Assembly: GCA_029718625.1 (NCBI GenBank)
Contig: CM056397.1
Coordinates: forward strand, 1,698,590 to 1,762,589
From: Synaphobranchus kaupii
Taxonomy: Eukaryota > Chordata > Actinopteri > Anguilliformes > Synaphobranchidae
Length of the DNA stretch: 64,000 nucleotides
Reading direction: 5' to 3'
Position 1 is the first letter of the stretch. Each line of letters opens with the position of its first letter. The position numbers were made by a program, and so were the translations under genes. Shown piece by piece: positions 34,124-45,347 of the stretch. The notes under the pieces were generated by a model. It saw only the letters and a list, made by a program, of their open reading frames with translations, was not told the origin of the DNA and made no database searches.

Positions 34124-34859
34124 CAGGCGTGCTTTTTACTTTCTGACCTACCAGCCACAGTGGCTGGTAAATGCCAAATTTTGCCAGCTACCCCAAAAGT
34201 TTACCAGACACCTTCTAAAGACACCTTCTTAAATACATTTTGCCAGAATAAGGTTTCAGAATGCACTCATGTTTAGTAGCTCTAATAAAATAGTATTTAT
34301 TATATCATGTATTACAGGTCAAACAGTCAAACATTGTGTATAAATTTATTACATACATTTCATATAATCTATTATCGAATACTAGATACGTTTTTCTGAA
34401 CGAACAGATGCCAGTAGGCCTAACATTAGAGCGAGCTGTCCGGAGATATAACTTTTACCTTAGAGTGTATTAGCAGAGGTATTGGTCAGTTTTTTGTTTT
34501 TCTGTGTGACGCTGTGCAACGCTTGTTAAGATTGCTTTATGATAACTCATTTCCGTCAGATCTGTTATTGCGCTGCATTGCTCTGGGGGCGGGGATTGCG
34601 TTGAGGATTTATGGTACGTAAAAACAACGGATGAGTTGTGAACACAGTGTAAGGCGGGCTCGCCTTGGGATATTCTTACAAGTGCTTTTTTTCTGCTTCA
34701 CGTTTAGGCAATCAGAGAAAGAAACCTGAAGTTTTTTTTTATTCCTGCTTGTATCCACTTTGCTACACGCCACTGTGGTAGGTAGGTTTGATACATTTAC
34801 CCGACAATTCTGAAATCTACCCACATTTGGCGGGTGGCGGGTGCTAATTTCCCACCCTG
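34124..34859. mobile_element. Possible non-autonomous hAT-like element
   Basis: Begins CAGGCGTGCTTTTTACTTTC and ends GGTGCTAATTTCCCACCCTG. Both ends start CAGG when read inward, and the sub-terminal zones share CTACC/GGTAG-rich sequence. The flanks do not form a convincing 8-bp duplication, so boundaries and class are uncertain. Confidence 0.35.
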
Positions 34860-35004
34860 ATTATATACTTTCAATAATATACTAAATATGTTTATTCAAT
34901 ACATGTAATATATATGAATGCATTTTCATTTAATAACTAAAAGTTATATAACTGTGGCAGAACCGAGTAGGATATGTCAGGCTGTAAATCTATTTCTCAG
35001 CTTG

Positions 35005-35580
35005 ATAAATAAGGTGTCCCACAAGGATCTGTTTTAGGCCCAGTGCTGTTTATACTTATTCTCACTTGTTCATATCATTTGCAACCATGAAATCTCCTTC
35101 TACTACATGCTGATGATACTCAGATGTACTTAAACTGCCCCTAATGTCTCTGTGGCTACTACACTCTTGATATCAGTCTTTGGAATGTTAGGGCACGGAT
35201 TAAGACTTATTTTCTAAAACTTAATCGTAGAAAAACAGAAGCCATATTAGTTGGCACTCCATGTCAAGTTCTGCATTCCGATACCTCAGGTGAGTATTGC
35301 TGGTCAAATAATTTCTCTCCTTGCTCTTTTATTAACCTGTGCATTAATTTGGCCCTTCTGTAACTTCTGACAGCCATGTTATAAAATATATGCAGTCTCC
35401 TTGCAACACCCCAGGAACACTGAAAAACTTGACCTCACTCTCAACCTCTCAGATACTGAAAAGCTCATCCATGCCACTGTGTCCTCAAAATGCCCTGTAC
35501 ATTTCCTATATTCACTGTATTGAACTTTGAGATAAACTCTAGGTGAAAAGTGCTTTATAAATATAATGTACTTAATGTAC
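35005..35580 (+). pseudogene. L2/CR1-type LINE fragment (RT remnant and 3' end)
   Basis: Plus-strand codons near 35,010-35,060 read G-V-P-Q-G-S-V-L-G-P-V-L-F (RT motif), then HADDTQMYL (catalytic YADD-type box, near 35,107), then FLKLN..KTEAILVGTP near 35,212, with frameshifts and stops between. 35,530-35,575 resembles the GAAAAGTGCTTTATAAATA 3' end of L2-type LINEs. The gypsy element at 35,581 inserted into its end. Confidence 0.65.
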
Positions 35581-36208
35581 TGTGGCAGCCGACAGAAGCA
35601 CCCGAGAGGAGTGGTGGTAAATGGCCGATATGTGCTTCTCCCTGTCGTGCCGCGGAAGCCCATATTAGGATCTCCGGCTCCGCCCTCGCCCAAGTTAGCA
35701 CTGAGGACACAACGTAGCTCACCTGTGCGGAATCAGCAGAGCCCAGCTGCGTGAAATCAAACCAGCAATCAGGCGCCCTTTAAAGAGGGGAGGAATGCTT
35801 TGTTCGAGAGAGTACCACAAGGGAAACCACTGGAGGAAGTAAGTCGGAGAGAGAGAGTGTTTGGAGTGTTGTTTAAAAGCCCTGTGTTTGATTCATATTC
35901 ATAGGAGGAACGTGCTGTGTGCTATCGCCCTGGACCGTCTGAAAACCTGCCCTGTGTTTGACCCTCACCTGCCTGACTTTCCCCCATCTCGCCCAATCCC
36001 GGACCGTCTGAGAATCCGTCTCTATGTGCCGACCCCTGCTTCAGGACATCGACGATTCTATTGGATTGCGGATTGGACACTGTTATTTAAAGTGACAGCT
36101 ACCTATTTTCCCCATCAAACAGCATTAAAGCTTTTGAAATTCAATTTGTTCATTGTGGACAGTGAAATTAGTCTCGTGGACACTCCATACCCCAGCGAGT
36201 GTACCACA
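35581..36208 (+). repeat. 5' LTR of Gmr1-like element
   Basis: 628 bp, TG...CA ends, very similar to 40,562-41,198. Open frames inside it are not genes. It is directly preceded by GTAC and followed by TA then the TGGTGGAGAATGCGGGC primer-binding position. Confidence 0.95.
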
Positions 36209-36292
36209 TATGGTGGAGAATGCGGGCAACGTGATCTGACTGAAAATAATACATTTCGCACAAACAGCTACTACAGGGGGCCAAGCATCATA

Positions 36293-37610
36293 ATGGAGTC
36301 AACAGATTTCAAGAGCCTGATTGCACAACTCATTGCCAGTAATCAACAGCAGCAAGCGCAATTAATTGCCAGCAATCAACAGTAGCAAGCCCGTCATGAC
36401 TAAGCGATGCAAGTTCAGCTCCAAAGCGGGGAAGCACAACGACTGCAGCATGAGCAAGCTATGCAAATACAGCTCAAAAACACGGAACTCATGCGGGCCT
36501 TTGAGAGGACCGCCCAGAGAGAAGAGTGGCCCGAAGACCAGTGGGTGAGCCTGATCGCTCCGTTCTTGTCTGGTATAGCCAAACAACCTACCAAGACATG
36601 GCCACTAACAAAACGGTCAGCTATGCTAGCGTAAAGGGCGAAATCCTAAAAAGATATGGATACAAGCTGATAACCAGGGCGCAGCGATATCACGAATGGG
36701 CCTTTGATCCGACCACCTCACCCCGAGCCCAAATGCACGGCCTCATCAGGCTGACAAATGCCTGGCTGGTCTCTGACCCACGGTCCCTGGGTCCCATCGA
36801 GAGAGTGGTAATGGACCGATACATGCGCGCCCTCCCCTACGAAGCGAAGAAGCTGGCCTGCCAGAATAACCCCAAAGCGCTGATAAACTCATTGAGATCA
36901 TGGAGGGATACCAGGCCACCCAGGGAGTGCTACGCAGCGGACGGCCAGCGAAAACAGAGGTCACCACCCGCCCCAAAGAACCCACTCATCGCCCGACCAC
37001 GGAGCAACCGAGGCCCTCCCCTGACCCGCCGCGTCGCCGCCCCCTCGTTAACCCAGACCGCTGGAGGTGCTACGAATGTGGTGAGACGGGTCATGTCTCC
37101 TGGAGCTGCCCTCGGCTAGGGGATGTGCCCATGCCCACCGCGTCCAGTGAAACGCCTACCGGACGACCCTGCGGGCTGCTGACGGCGTGCAGGGCAGAAG
37201 ACAGAGGAACCGGAGGCGGCACCTCTCCTACCACCCCTGTCACCGCCAACGGTAAAGACACCACGGCCCTCTTGGACACAGGCAGCATGGTAACCTTGGT
37301 GAGACTGGAATTCGCCCAGCACCCCCACCTAGAGGGCACCGTTGGGGTGACCTGCATCCATGGCGAGACCCGCCAGTACCCCACCACTCTGCTGGACCTG
37401 AGGACGACCACGGGGAGGTACACTGGACCAGCAGGGGGTAGTGCCGGACCTCCCAGTGCCGATCCTCATAGGACGCGACCTCCCCCTCTTTCGCCCTCTG
37501 TGGTTTCGCCTGGCCGCAGGGAGCCGACGATCGCCCAGAGGACCCACCTCGCCGCCACAACCCCGGCTGCGCCACCCACCACCCCGCCTTTGTGGTTTCC
37601 AAAATGTTGA
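36293..37610 (+). pseudogene. Decayed gag and protease of Gmr1-like element
   Basis: Gag begins MESTDFKSLIAQLIAS at 36,293 and has in-frame stops at 36,383 (TAG) and 36,401 (TAA). It resumes with a Gln-rich coiled-coil-like segment and shifts frame near 36,580-36,600 and again near 36,900. A CCHC zinc knuckle, CYECGETGHVSWSCP, is at about 37,068-37,112. The retropepsin active site ALLDTGSMVTLV is at about 37,270. Non-functional as written. Confidence 0.85.
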
Positions 37611-37619
37611 CCCACAGGC

Positions 37620-39010
37620 CTCCACCGACCCGCTGTCAGAAGGGGAGTCCAACGAGGCGGCACGGGTTGCAGAAGAGGAAGCTGGGTGGGTAACGGCAGA
37701 GGAAGGAGACGCCCCACCAGGCGAGGAGGACGTGGACCTTTGGGACATGTTCCCCTTGGACCCCGAAGCCGATGTGAGCCCCATGACGGGCCCCTTAGCG
37801 GGGAGATTTGGAACAGCCCAGTTGGAAGATGCCAACCTCACCAGCGCACTCCAGCAGGTGTCCGGGGTGGACGGCCGGCTCATCGACGGGGTAAGACAAA
37901 TAATTTATCCCCATTTTGCCATAAGAAATCCCTACTCTATCAAGTCATACAAAAAAGCTGGGGCAATACAGGAATTACTGTTGGTGCCGCGTCCATTTAT
38001 CCCTCTGTGCTCCAGTTAGCCCACTCTCACCAGCTCGGCGCTCATCTAGGGGTGGAGAAGACGCTGGAACGAATTAAGGCAAGGTTTTACTGACCTGGAG
38101 TCAAAAAAGCGGTGGAGGACTTCTGACGCAGTTGCCCAGAGTGCCAGCAGGTGGCCCCAAGGCCCCATCTCCGCAGCCCACTAATACCTTTACCAATTAT
38201 CTCTATCCCTTTCAGCAGGATTGGCATGGATCTGGTCGGTCCCCTACCGAAAAGCGCCCGGGGATACCAATACATTCTCGTGATCCTTGATTATGCCACC
38301 CGGTATCCCGAGGCTATCCCCTTACGCACCATGGCATCCAAAGGGATCGCCCAAGAGTTAGTGATGCTTGTTTTCCCGGGTGGGGATCCCCGAGGAGATC
38401 CTCACGGATCAGGGTACACCATTCATGTCGCGCATAATGAAAGATTTGTGTAAATTAATGAATATAACCCAACTGCGAACTTCCGTATATCACCCACAGA
38501 CTGATGGCCTAGTCGAACGCTTCAACCAGACGCTGAAGCAGATGCTAAAAAAGGTAATGGAGGCCGATGGGAGGAACTGGGACCAGCTGTTGCCATACCT
38601 GATGTTTTCCATCCGCGAAGTGCCCCAGGCCTCCACTGGCTTCTCCCCGTTCGAGCTACTCTATGGGAGACAACCCAGGGGACTATTGGACCTCGCCAAG
38701 GAGGCCTGGGAGCAACAGCCCTCTCCCCATCGGACCCTGGTGGAACATGTGGAAGAAGTGCAGGAGCGCATGGCCACCCTTTGGCCCCTGGTAAGAGAAC
38801 ACATGGCGGCCGCCCAGGCTGCCCAAGCCCGCGTCTACAACCGGAGGGCACAGCCCCGGGAATTCGCCCAGGAGACCGAGTGTTGGTGCTGGTGCCAACC
38901 ATGGAGTGCAAGTTTCTGGCCAAATGGCATAGGCCCTATGAGGTCATTGAAAAGGTGGGGGAAGTCAACTACCGCATCCGACAGCCGGGATGAAGACCGC
39001 CGGAGAAGGT
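37620..39010 (+). pseudogene. Decayed integrase of Gmr1-like element (upstream of RT)
   Basis: An HHCC zinc-binding region near 38,020-38,145 (H...H, then SCPECQ) is damaged by two stop codons. Core motifs are GMDLVGPLP (first Asp, 38,226), LTDQGTPFMS (second Asp, near 38,400) and HPQTDGLVERFNQ (Glu, near 38,490). A GPY/F-like C-terminal segment reads KFLAKWHRPYEVIEKVGE near 38,910-38,960. The frame changes near 38,370 and near 38,870. Its position before RT defines the Gmr1-type order. Confidence 0.87.
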
Positions 39011-39017
39011 CTACCAT

Positions 39018-39780
39018 GTGAACCTACTAAAGAAATGGGTTGCCCGGCATGTGTTGTGTTCTTTTCCCCCACCCCAGGGCCCTGCCAAGACGGAGCCAGT
39101 GGAGGTGCCAATCAGCGAACAGCTGTCGAAGAGCCAACGCCAGGACATGATGGAACTTGTGGAACGCCATAGGGATGTGTTCTCTACCGAGACCGGCTGC
39201 ACTGACCTCATCCAGCACCACATTATTATAGAGCCAGGAAAAAAGGTAAAGCTGCGACCATACCGGATACCGGAGGCCAGAAGAGAAGCAGTCCGACAGG
39301 AGGTGAGAAACATGTTGAAGAGTGGAGTAATTGAGGAATCGGGAAGTGAATGGTGTAGCCCTATTGTTTTGGTCCCCAAAACCCGATGGTTCAATACGTT
39401 TCTGTAACGATTTCCGACAATTGAACGCCATTTCTAGATTTGACGCGTAGCCTATGCCCCGAGTAGACAAACTCATCGAACGACTGGGAAGAGCCCGCTA
39501 CATCTCCACCCTGGACCTGACTAAGGGGTACTGGAAAGTGCCCCTAGCGCCTCAAGCAAGAGCGAAAATGGCCTTCGCTACCCCTGACGGACTTTTCATT
39601 ATAAAATGCTCCCGTTCTGCCTACACGGAGCCCCGCCCACATTCCAGAGGCTGATGGACCAGGTCCTCAGGCCCCACCGGGAGTATGCCACCGCCTATTT
39701 GGACGACATCATGATTCATGGGAGGAATGGGGGACCCATCTCCAACAGGTCACCGCCGTGCTGTGAGGCCTAAGGGGGGC
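39018..39780 (+). pseudogene. Decayed reverse transcriptase of Gmr1-like element
   Basis: The N-terminal part (HHIIIEPGKK...LRPYRIPEARR, then SGVIEES, SPIVLVPK) runs to a frameshift near 39,385. Next come STLDLTKGYWKVPL (first catalytic Asp, near 39,507) and, after another shift near 39,600, YLDDIMIHG (YxDD box, near 39,698). A stop follows near 39,764. At least three frame disruptions. Confidence 0.87.
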
Positions 39781-39919
39781 CGGGCTGACCGCCAACCCTA
39801 AGAAGTGTCGCCTCGGCCTCCTGGACGCAGACTACCTGGGGTACACCATAGGCAGAGGATGCGTCAAGCCCTAGGTAGGGAAGGTCGAGGCGATCCGAGG
39901 ATGGCCCCGCCCCCCAAAC

Positions 39920-40539
39920 CAAGAAGCAGGTACGCACATTCATAGGGCTCGCCAGCTACTACCGTCGCTTTGTCCCCCATTTCTCTGCCTTTGCAGTGCC
40001 GCTGACGGACCTGACCAAGAGCCGGCTGCCTGACCGGATCGTGTGGACGGACGAAACGGAGAAAGCATTCCAGGGACTGAAGGACGCCCTGTGCTCAGGA
40101 CCAGTGTTGGTGACCCCCGACTTCACAAAACCACTAGTGGTCCAAACTGACGCTTCGGAAACAGGGGTGGGTGCCGTCCTGTCTCAGCTGCAACAAAGCG
40201 AGGAACATCCCATTACATACATCAGCAGAAAACTACTACCCCGAGAGAAAAAATATTCGACCATTGAGAAGGAATGCCTGGCGATAAAATGGGCCCTGGA
40301 GGAACTTAAATATTATTTGTTAGGACGGCACTTCACCCTTGTTACGGACCACGCCCCCCTCGTCTGAATGTCCCGTAACAAGGAAACCAATGCCAGGGTC
40401 ACCCGTTGGTTCCTTTCCCTTCAACCCTTTGCTTTCTCCGTTGTCCACAGGTCCGGGGCCGCACATGGGAATGTGGATGCCATGTCCAGGAGAGACGCAC
40501 TGGGAGGCTGGACCGCCCCTCCCTCCCGGTCGGAGCTGA
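39920..40539 (+). pseudogene. Decayed RNase H of Gmr1-like element
   Basis: The connection motif FIGLASYYRRF is near 39,938. The RNase H core has VVQTDASETGVGAVLSQ (catalytic Asp, near 40,138), then STIEKECLAIKWALE (catalytic Glu) and LVTDHAPLV (catalytic Asp). A stop at 40,365-40,367 is followed by similarity continuing past it (NARVTRW...GNVDAMSR). Confidence 0.87.
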
Positions 40540-40557
40540 GGGGGGGGGGGGGGGGGG
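40540..40557. repeat. 18-G polypurine tract before 3' LTR
   Basis: GAGCTGA then 18 G then CG before the 3' LTR start at 40,562. This is the polypurine-tract position of an LTR element, probably lengthened by slippage. Confidence 0.85.
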
Positions 40558-40561
40558 CGTG

Positions 40562-41198
40562 TGTGGCAGCCGGCAGAAGCACCCGAGAGGAGTGGTGGTA
40601 AATGGCCGATATGTGCTTCTCCCTGTCGTGCCGCGGAAGCCCATATTAGGATCTCCGGCTCCGCCCTCACCCAAGTTAGCACTGAGGACACAACGCAGCT
40701 CACCTGTGCGGAATCAGCAGAGCCCAGCTGCGCGAAATCAAACCGGCAATCAGGCGCCCTTTAAAGAGGGGAGGAATGCTTTGTTCGAGAGAGTACCACA
40801 AGGGAAATCACTGGAGGAAGTAAGTCAGACAGAGAGAGTGTTTGGAGTGTTGTTTAAAAGCCCTGTGTTTGATTCATATTCGTAGGAGGAACGTGCTGCG
40901 TGCTATCGCCCTGGACCGTCTGAAAACCCGCCCTGTGTTTGACCCTCGCGTGCCTGACTTTCCCCCGCCTCGCCCAATCCCGGACCGTCTGAGAATTCGT
41001 CTCTGTGTGCCGACCCCTGCTTCCGGACATCAACGATTCTATTGGATTGCGGATTGGATACTGTTATTTAAAGTGACAGCTACCTATTTTCCCCATCAAA
41101 CAGCATTAAAGCTTTTGAAATTCAATTCGTTCATTGTGGACAGTGAAATTATTATTTTCACTCTTGTGGACACTCCATACCCCAGCGAGTGTACCACA
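40562..41198 (+). repeat. 3' LTR of Gmr1-like element
   Basis: 637 bp, TGTGGCAGCC...GTACCACA, followed by GTAC target duplication. About 21 substitutions relative to the 5' LTR, mostly transitions, plus an about 10-bp insertion (ATTATTTTCA region near 41,150). Confidence 0.95.
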
Positions 41199-41202
41199 GT
41201 AC

Positions 41203-41901
41203 ATAATTAAATGTATGTAATTATTATTGTAATGGATTTTGTTATTGTGTGGGTATCAAGGCCGGGCATAAGTCCACTAATTCGAATGTGATTACATTCT
41301 CTCCCCCTTTAAATTCCATCCATTTCTTTTCCAGAAAAATGTTCTGAATTCAGTTCCAGTTCAATTCCTCTTAATTTCAATCTTGGATAAATGCAGCAAC
41401 CAGCAGCACAGGGCAATTTCTCATCCCAATTCCCAATTCCCCACAACAATTAATTCAGTCTCCTCTTCAAAACTCAATTTCGTTAATTCAATTATCTTAC
41501 AACCTGTCAACCCAATCCCTGTCATTCTGAGGAATTTCTAAATCCAAGCAAGTATTTCAATACAGAATAACTTAATAGTATTCACAATGTTAGACGATTG
41601 ATAGTTCACAAGATGGTTTTAAATGAATAGTTATGTCAATGGAATGTTAATTAATCAACATTCCAATGACATAGGGTGTAATCATTTACAGGATGTAAAA
41701 AAGTATGTACATTTAGCTTTTGTTTAAAGTGATATATTTAGAAAAACATATTCTCTGTAGAGGGGACAGGCAGGGGACTTATACCCCTGTAGCTCCTTGG
41801 ATGATAATGCAGTGCAGCTTTTAGCTAACTGAAGGTAAAATACAAGGCCAAGGACACTAAGAGTCATGTAGGAAGAAATTGTCTCAGCCATCAATCAGAA
41901 C
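41203..41901. other. Intergenic DNA between two transposons
   Basis: AT-rich, no open frame or repeat ends recognised. Confidence 0.4.
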
Positions 41902-41957
41902 CAGGGCCGGTTTTAGCCTGCTATATTAGGGTGGGCTGGTAGAAATAATAGGTGGGC

Positions 41958-42260
41958 AGCTTGGGCAGTAGGTAGCCCAGAGGTTAGAGAAGCAGACTAG
42001 TAGCCCAAAGGTTGCCGGTTCGAATCCCTGGCCAGATGGCACAAAAATCTGGCAAAATGACAGCTGGCAACCGGAAGGTTGTCAGAGTCAAGATCCGATG
42101 CAAGCTCCTGCCATTGTGCCCTCAGGCCTCTCCAGCTTATGGCTGTGTGTTTGTGTATGGGGTATTTGGATGGGTTAAATGCAGAAGATTAATTTCGCCA
42201 TGGAGATTCTATTCCCCATGGGGATTCAGTAGTATTCTACTCTATTTTATTCTATTCTAA
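41958..42260 (+). repeat. tRNA-derived SINE inside the hAT element
   Basis: A-box-like TAGCCCAGAGGTTAGAG and B box GGTTCGAATCC (42,018), separated by about 35 bp, followed by a tRNA-unrelated body and a T/A-rich tail of TATTCTA-type repeats near 42,230-42,260. Not a functional tRNA. Exact boundaries and target duplication uncertain. Confidence 0.7.
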
Positions 42261-42355
42261 TTTATAAAGAACAATTTTAATCAGGGAAATTGGGAGGTAG
42301 TGAAGCAGCATTTCTAAGTTTGCTGCTACCCTATGATTTGAGTCACTGGAGGGCC

Positions 42356-42772
42356 GATTGATTTACCCTAAAATAAAAAAATTCCTTCATCCAGATTTTA
42401 ACATAATCAACTCCATAACATTTCTTTTCATTGGATGAGCTTAGTTCTCAAATAAAATTAAAACCTAATCCAGTGGGACTTCTCACCATAGCCAATATTT
42501 ACAAAAATAGAAGGTAGTCTTATTCAAACTCAAACTGAAAAGTGACAAAGAAAACAACTTTGAAAGCAGATTGACTTACCCTAAATTAAAAAAATACCTT
42601 CATCCATATTTTAACATAATCAACTCCATAACATTTATTTTCATTGGATAAGCTTAGTTCTCAAATCAAATTAAAACCTAATCAAGTGAGACTTCTCACC
42701 ATAGCCAATATTTACAAAACTAGAAGGTAGTCTTATTCAAACTCAAACTGAAAAGTGACAAAGAAAACAACT
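42356..42772. repeat. 213-bp tandem duplication inside the hAT element
   Basis: Copy 1 starts GATTGATTTACCCTAAA at 42,356 and copy 2 starts GATTGACTTACCCTAAA at 42,569. Both contain CTCCATAACATTT, AACCTAATC, CACCATAGCCAATATTTAC and AAGGTAGTCTTATTC. They differ at roughly 15 positions. Two copies only, non-coding. Confidence 0.92.
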
Positions 42773-42951
42773 AAATCAACTAATCAAGCCTATACTCAAA
42801 CTTCAATGTAACTATATATATATATAATCCAACAGGGCAAAGTCAGAACAACATTTTATAAAACTTTTTTTTCTCTTTGTTAGGTACATCCAACAGCAAC
42901 CTCAAAATCCATATGTACAGTATATCAGTCATATATCCATTTCTTTATTTC

Positions 42952-43020
42952 TTTTTATCTATCTATCTATCTGTCTCTATCCATCCATCTATATCTATCC
43001 ATCCATCCATCCATCTATCT
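42952..43020. repeat. (ATCT/ATCC)n microsatellite
   Basis: Mixed tetranucleotide ATCT, GTCT and ATCC units read directly, at the 3' edge of the transposase pseudogene. Confidence 0.85.
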
Positions 43021-45287
43021 ACAACATCAGTCTCCTGTTTCCCTTGGCAGAAATTCTAACAAATTCATCCATGTCTAAGGTATTTGTTATTGATTTCTCA
43101 TGGGCCAAGATCACCAAATCCCTCTTTCTTTCATGTAACATGGTGCGACGATAGGGGGTTAGGACTCGTGACAGTGATGCTGAAGACACACCAATTACCA
43201 GGGCTGTTACATACAATTTATGCAACACAGGAAAAGCTTCCTTATACTCCTGCAGGTGTTTACACACAGTGGACAGGTCTGTTTCATTTGGACATTTCTT
43301 GACCAACATTGGTTTTGCAACAAGAATTTCATTTTTCAGACTCACATCGTCTGCCGCAGTGCCAGCAAGCACATGCAGAGGGCGCAACAAGGTGGAATCT
43401 AGAAATGTGCTAGATTTGGGTACAAGACTGGATATGGCTGTCATTAGGTCTACATTCTTCTTGGAAAATCTGTTTTCCATTTCTGAAATGGCCCTCTCAA
43501 GGATGTTGAGCAGGGATCTTTTCAGAGACTGACAGGGGGTGATGGTGGGATTATCAGAATCTGTATGACCCACAGTTGAGAGCACAACACTTTCACCAAG
43601 GTGTTTACTCAATGTTCTCCTTCACTTTGGAGGATGTGAATCATCCCCAGCAGGTGCCTGAGAAAGCTCTGTCCAGCAATCATCTTTACGGATGTCTTTT
43701 AAGGACTCCAGTGATGCACCAACAACCTAAGCAGTGCACATATCCACAGACTGAGACTGTAGAATTGCATTAGCTGGTTTCAAGACACCAAGCACCCGCA
43801 CTAGAAATTTGCCAATCTCAAAGAAATGATGCCTCTTAATTTGAATTAACAGGCCTGATGCCTCGGTGCACAAATCAACTGTGGCATCATCATCCTCTGA
43901 GATCTCTGACAGGATAGTGAGAAGACGGTCTTCATTCTCAACAATGCACCTTGTCACATCATAATGGCTTGTCCAGCGAATTTCAAGCAGTCTTTTGAGA
44001 CAAGGAGCATCATACTTTTCTGACACATAGTGGTGACGGAAGAAGTTATACAGGGAACTAGAGAGGTCAAAAAACTTTTTGGCACATGGCTCATCCTGCA
44101 TGGCATGCACAACAACTAAGTGTAACTGGTGGTTATAACAATGAATATATGGAAAATATCTAGCAAGCTTCTTTTGAAGCAATGCTTGCACACCACCTCG
44201 TACTCCACTCATCACCGATGCAACACTGGCTAACTATGTTGTCAGCACTGTAGCCAGCATCAGAAAGATGTCTCAATATTTCAGTGGACATGTACTCAGC
44301 ATCAAGTTGATGCAAGTCAAGCAACCCAATCAGATGCTCCTCTGGCATGGAATTACATACAAACTGAATCATTATAGACAAATTCTCAACATTACACCTG
44401 TCCCTAGTCCCATCACTTTTCATGCAAAACCCTGCAGAGTGAGCATTTGCATACCTTTTCCTGACCTCTCCAAGAACCATGTTTGCCATTGTTTCAATGA
44501 TCTCGTTTTGAATATCCTTAGAGGTATACTTGGCATTTTTAGGTATACCCTTAGCAATATCAGCTAGCTTGTCGTCCTTCTCTAAGGTATATTCAAACAA
44601 TTTCAAAAAAAGACCCGCAGCAATGTCATCAGCATCGGTGACGTCCCGGTGGTCATGCTTTAAGGTTTCTGTTGTTCCACGGAGCCCTAACTCGTTCACA
44701 CACAGAAACTTAACTACACCACCAATGCTCTTGACATAATATCGGTTCTTTTCAAGCTGTGTTTTACCTACCAGCATACAGTCGATGGTTTCCCCTGTTG
44801 CCTCTCTGCATTTGTGCTCAGACCAGGTGGCTGCAGCCTGTACATGACTGTGGCTGGATGCATACTTCTGTAACCCCCTGTCACGCTCGAGTGCCGCTTT
44901 CCAGTTGTTAAAACCATGTGCGGTAAAAACAACATCCCTCTCATTGGCAGTGACATATTTCCGACAGGGGAAACAGAAGCATGCATCCCGCAGAACAGAG
45001 TACTCCAGCCATGGTCGTGTGCGGTACCAGGCAGGATTGAATGATCGTAATATAGCACCGAATGCACGCTTTGGGTAGCTAGCTAATATTGGCTGGGATG
45101 GTGCATCGCCATTCAAGTCGCTAACCTCGTGAGGTGGGGCTGAGGCAGCCGAGAGAGGGAACTGCTTTGGGGCAGTGCTTGTGGAGAGTACAGGAGCAGT
45201 AGCCGGAGCCTCTGATGTGGTAGCAGCAGCATCGCTAGAGGCAGAAGCAGCACTAGGCTTGCTTATAGGCTTAAAAAAACGATACAT
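43019..45287 (-). pseudogene. hAT transposase, ZMYM1-like/TTF zinc finger (main exon, broken)
   Basis: Minus-strand reading. From MYRFFKPISKPS (45,287) comes a Ser/Ala/Pro-rich N-terminus, then the TTF-type zinc finger RPWLEYSVLRDACFCFPC, then the DUF4371/RNase-H-like region with FCMKSDGTRDRCNVENLSI (catalytic-Asp block). A frameshift near 44,215 separates this from SGVRGGVQALLQ, CYNHQLHLVVVHAM and LEIRWTSHYD. A stop at 43,727 and another shift near 43,615 precede the C-terminal hAT dimerisation region (FPVLHKLYVTALVIGVSSAS, ending near 43,019). About 750 codons in total, the usual size for this family. Not a host gene: it sits inside terminal repeats with a target duplication. Confidence 0.88.
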
Positions 45288-45298
45288 CGCACAGCAAG

Positions 45299-45347
45299 TG
45301 TTGTAAGTCGCTTTGGATAAAGTAAACGAATGGAATGTAATGTAAGT
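45299..45347 (+). repeat. SINE 3' tail next to the transposase start
   Basis: GTAAGTCGCTTTGGATAAAG followed by GGAATGTAATGTAAGTC, a teleost SINE tail. The transposase frame could be extended through it to 45,383, so that extension is not original coding sequence; MYRFF at 45,287 or a splice acceptor near there is preferred. Confidence 0.7.

Larger units (their letters stand above)
35581..41198 (+). mobile_element. Full-length Gmr1-like Ty3/gypsy LTR retrotransposon, 4-bp TSD
   Basis: 5,618 bp between identical flanks GTAC (35,577-35,580 and 41,199-41,202). Two LTRs (628 and 637 bp) begin TGTGGCAGCC and end GTACCACA. TGGTGGAGAATGCGGGC follows the 5' LTR (primer-binding position) and an 18-G purine tract precedes the 3' LTR. 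Domain order is gag (with zinc knuckle), protease, integrase, reverse transcriptase, RNase H. Integrase before RT is the Gmr1 arrangement, unlike standard Ty3/gypsy. The LTRs differ at about 21 positions by eye plus one about 10-bp indel, so the insertion is not very recent. Many stops and frameshifts make it inactive. Confidence 0.93.

Noticed and set aside
34124..34859. Firm hAT element call
   Set aside because: Ends look hAT-like but flanks do not form an 8-bp duplication, so it is listed only as possible.
35861..36385. 174-codon frame at the 5' LTR/gag junction
   Set aside because: Most of it is LTR sequence that recurs at 40,842-41,210. Only the part from MESTDF (36,293) is gag.
42012..42040. 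tRNA gene
   Set aside because: A good B box and plausible A box, but no intact cloverleaf; followed by a SINE body and tail, so it is a tRNA-derived SINE.
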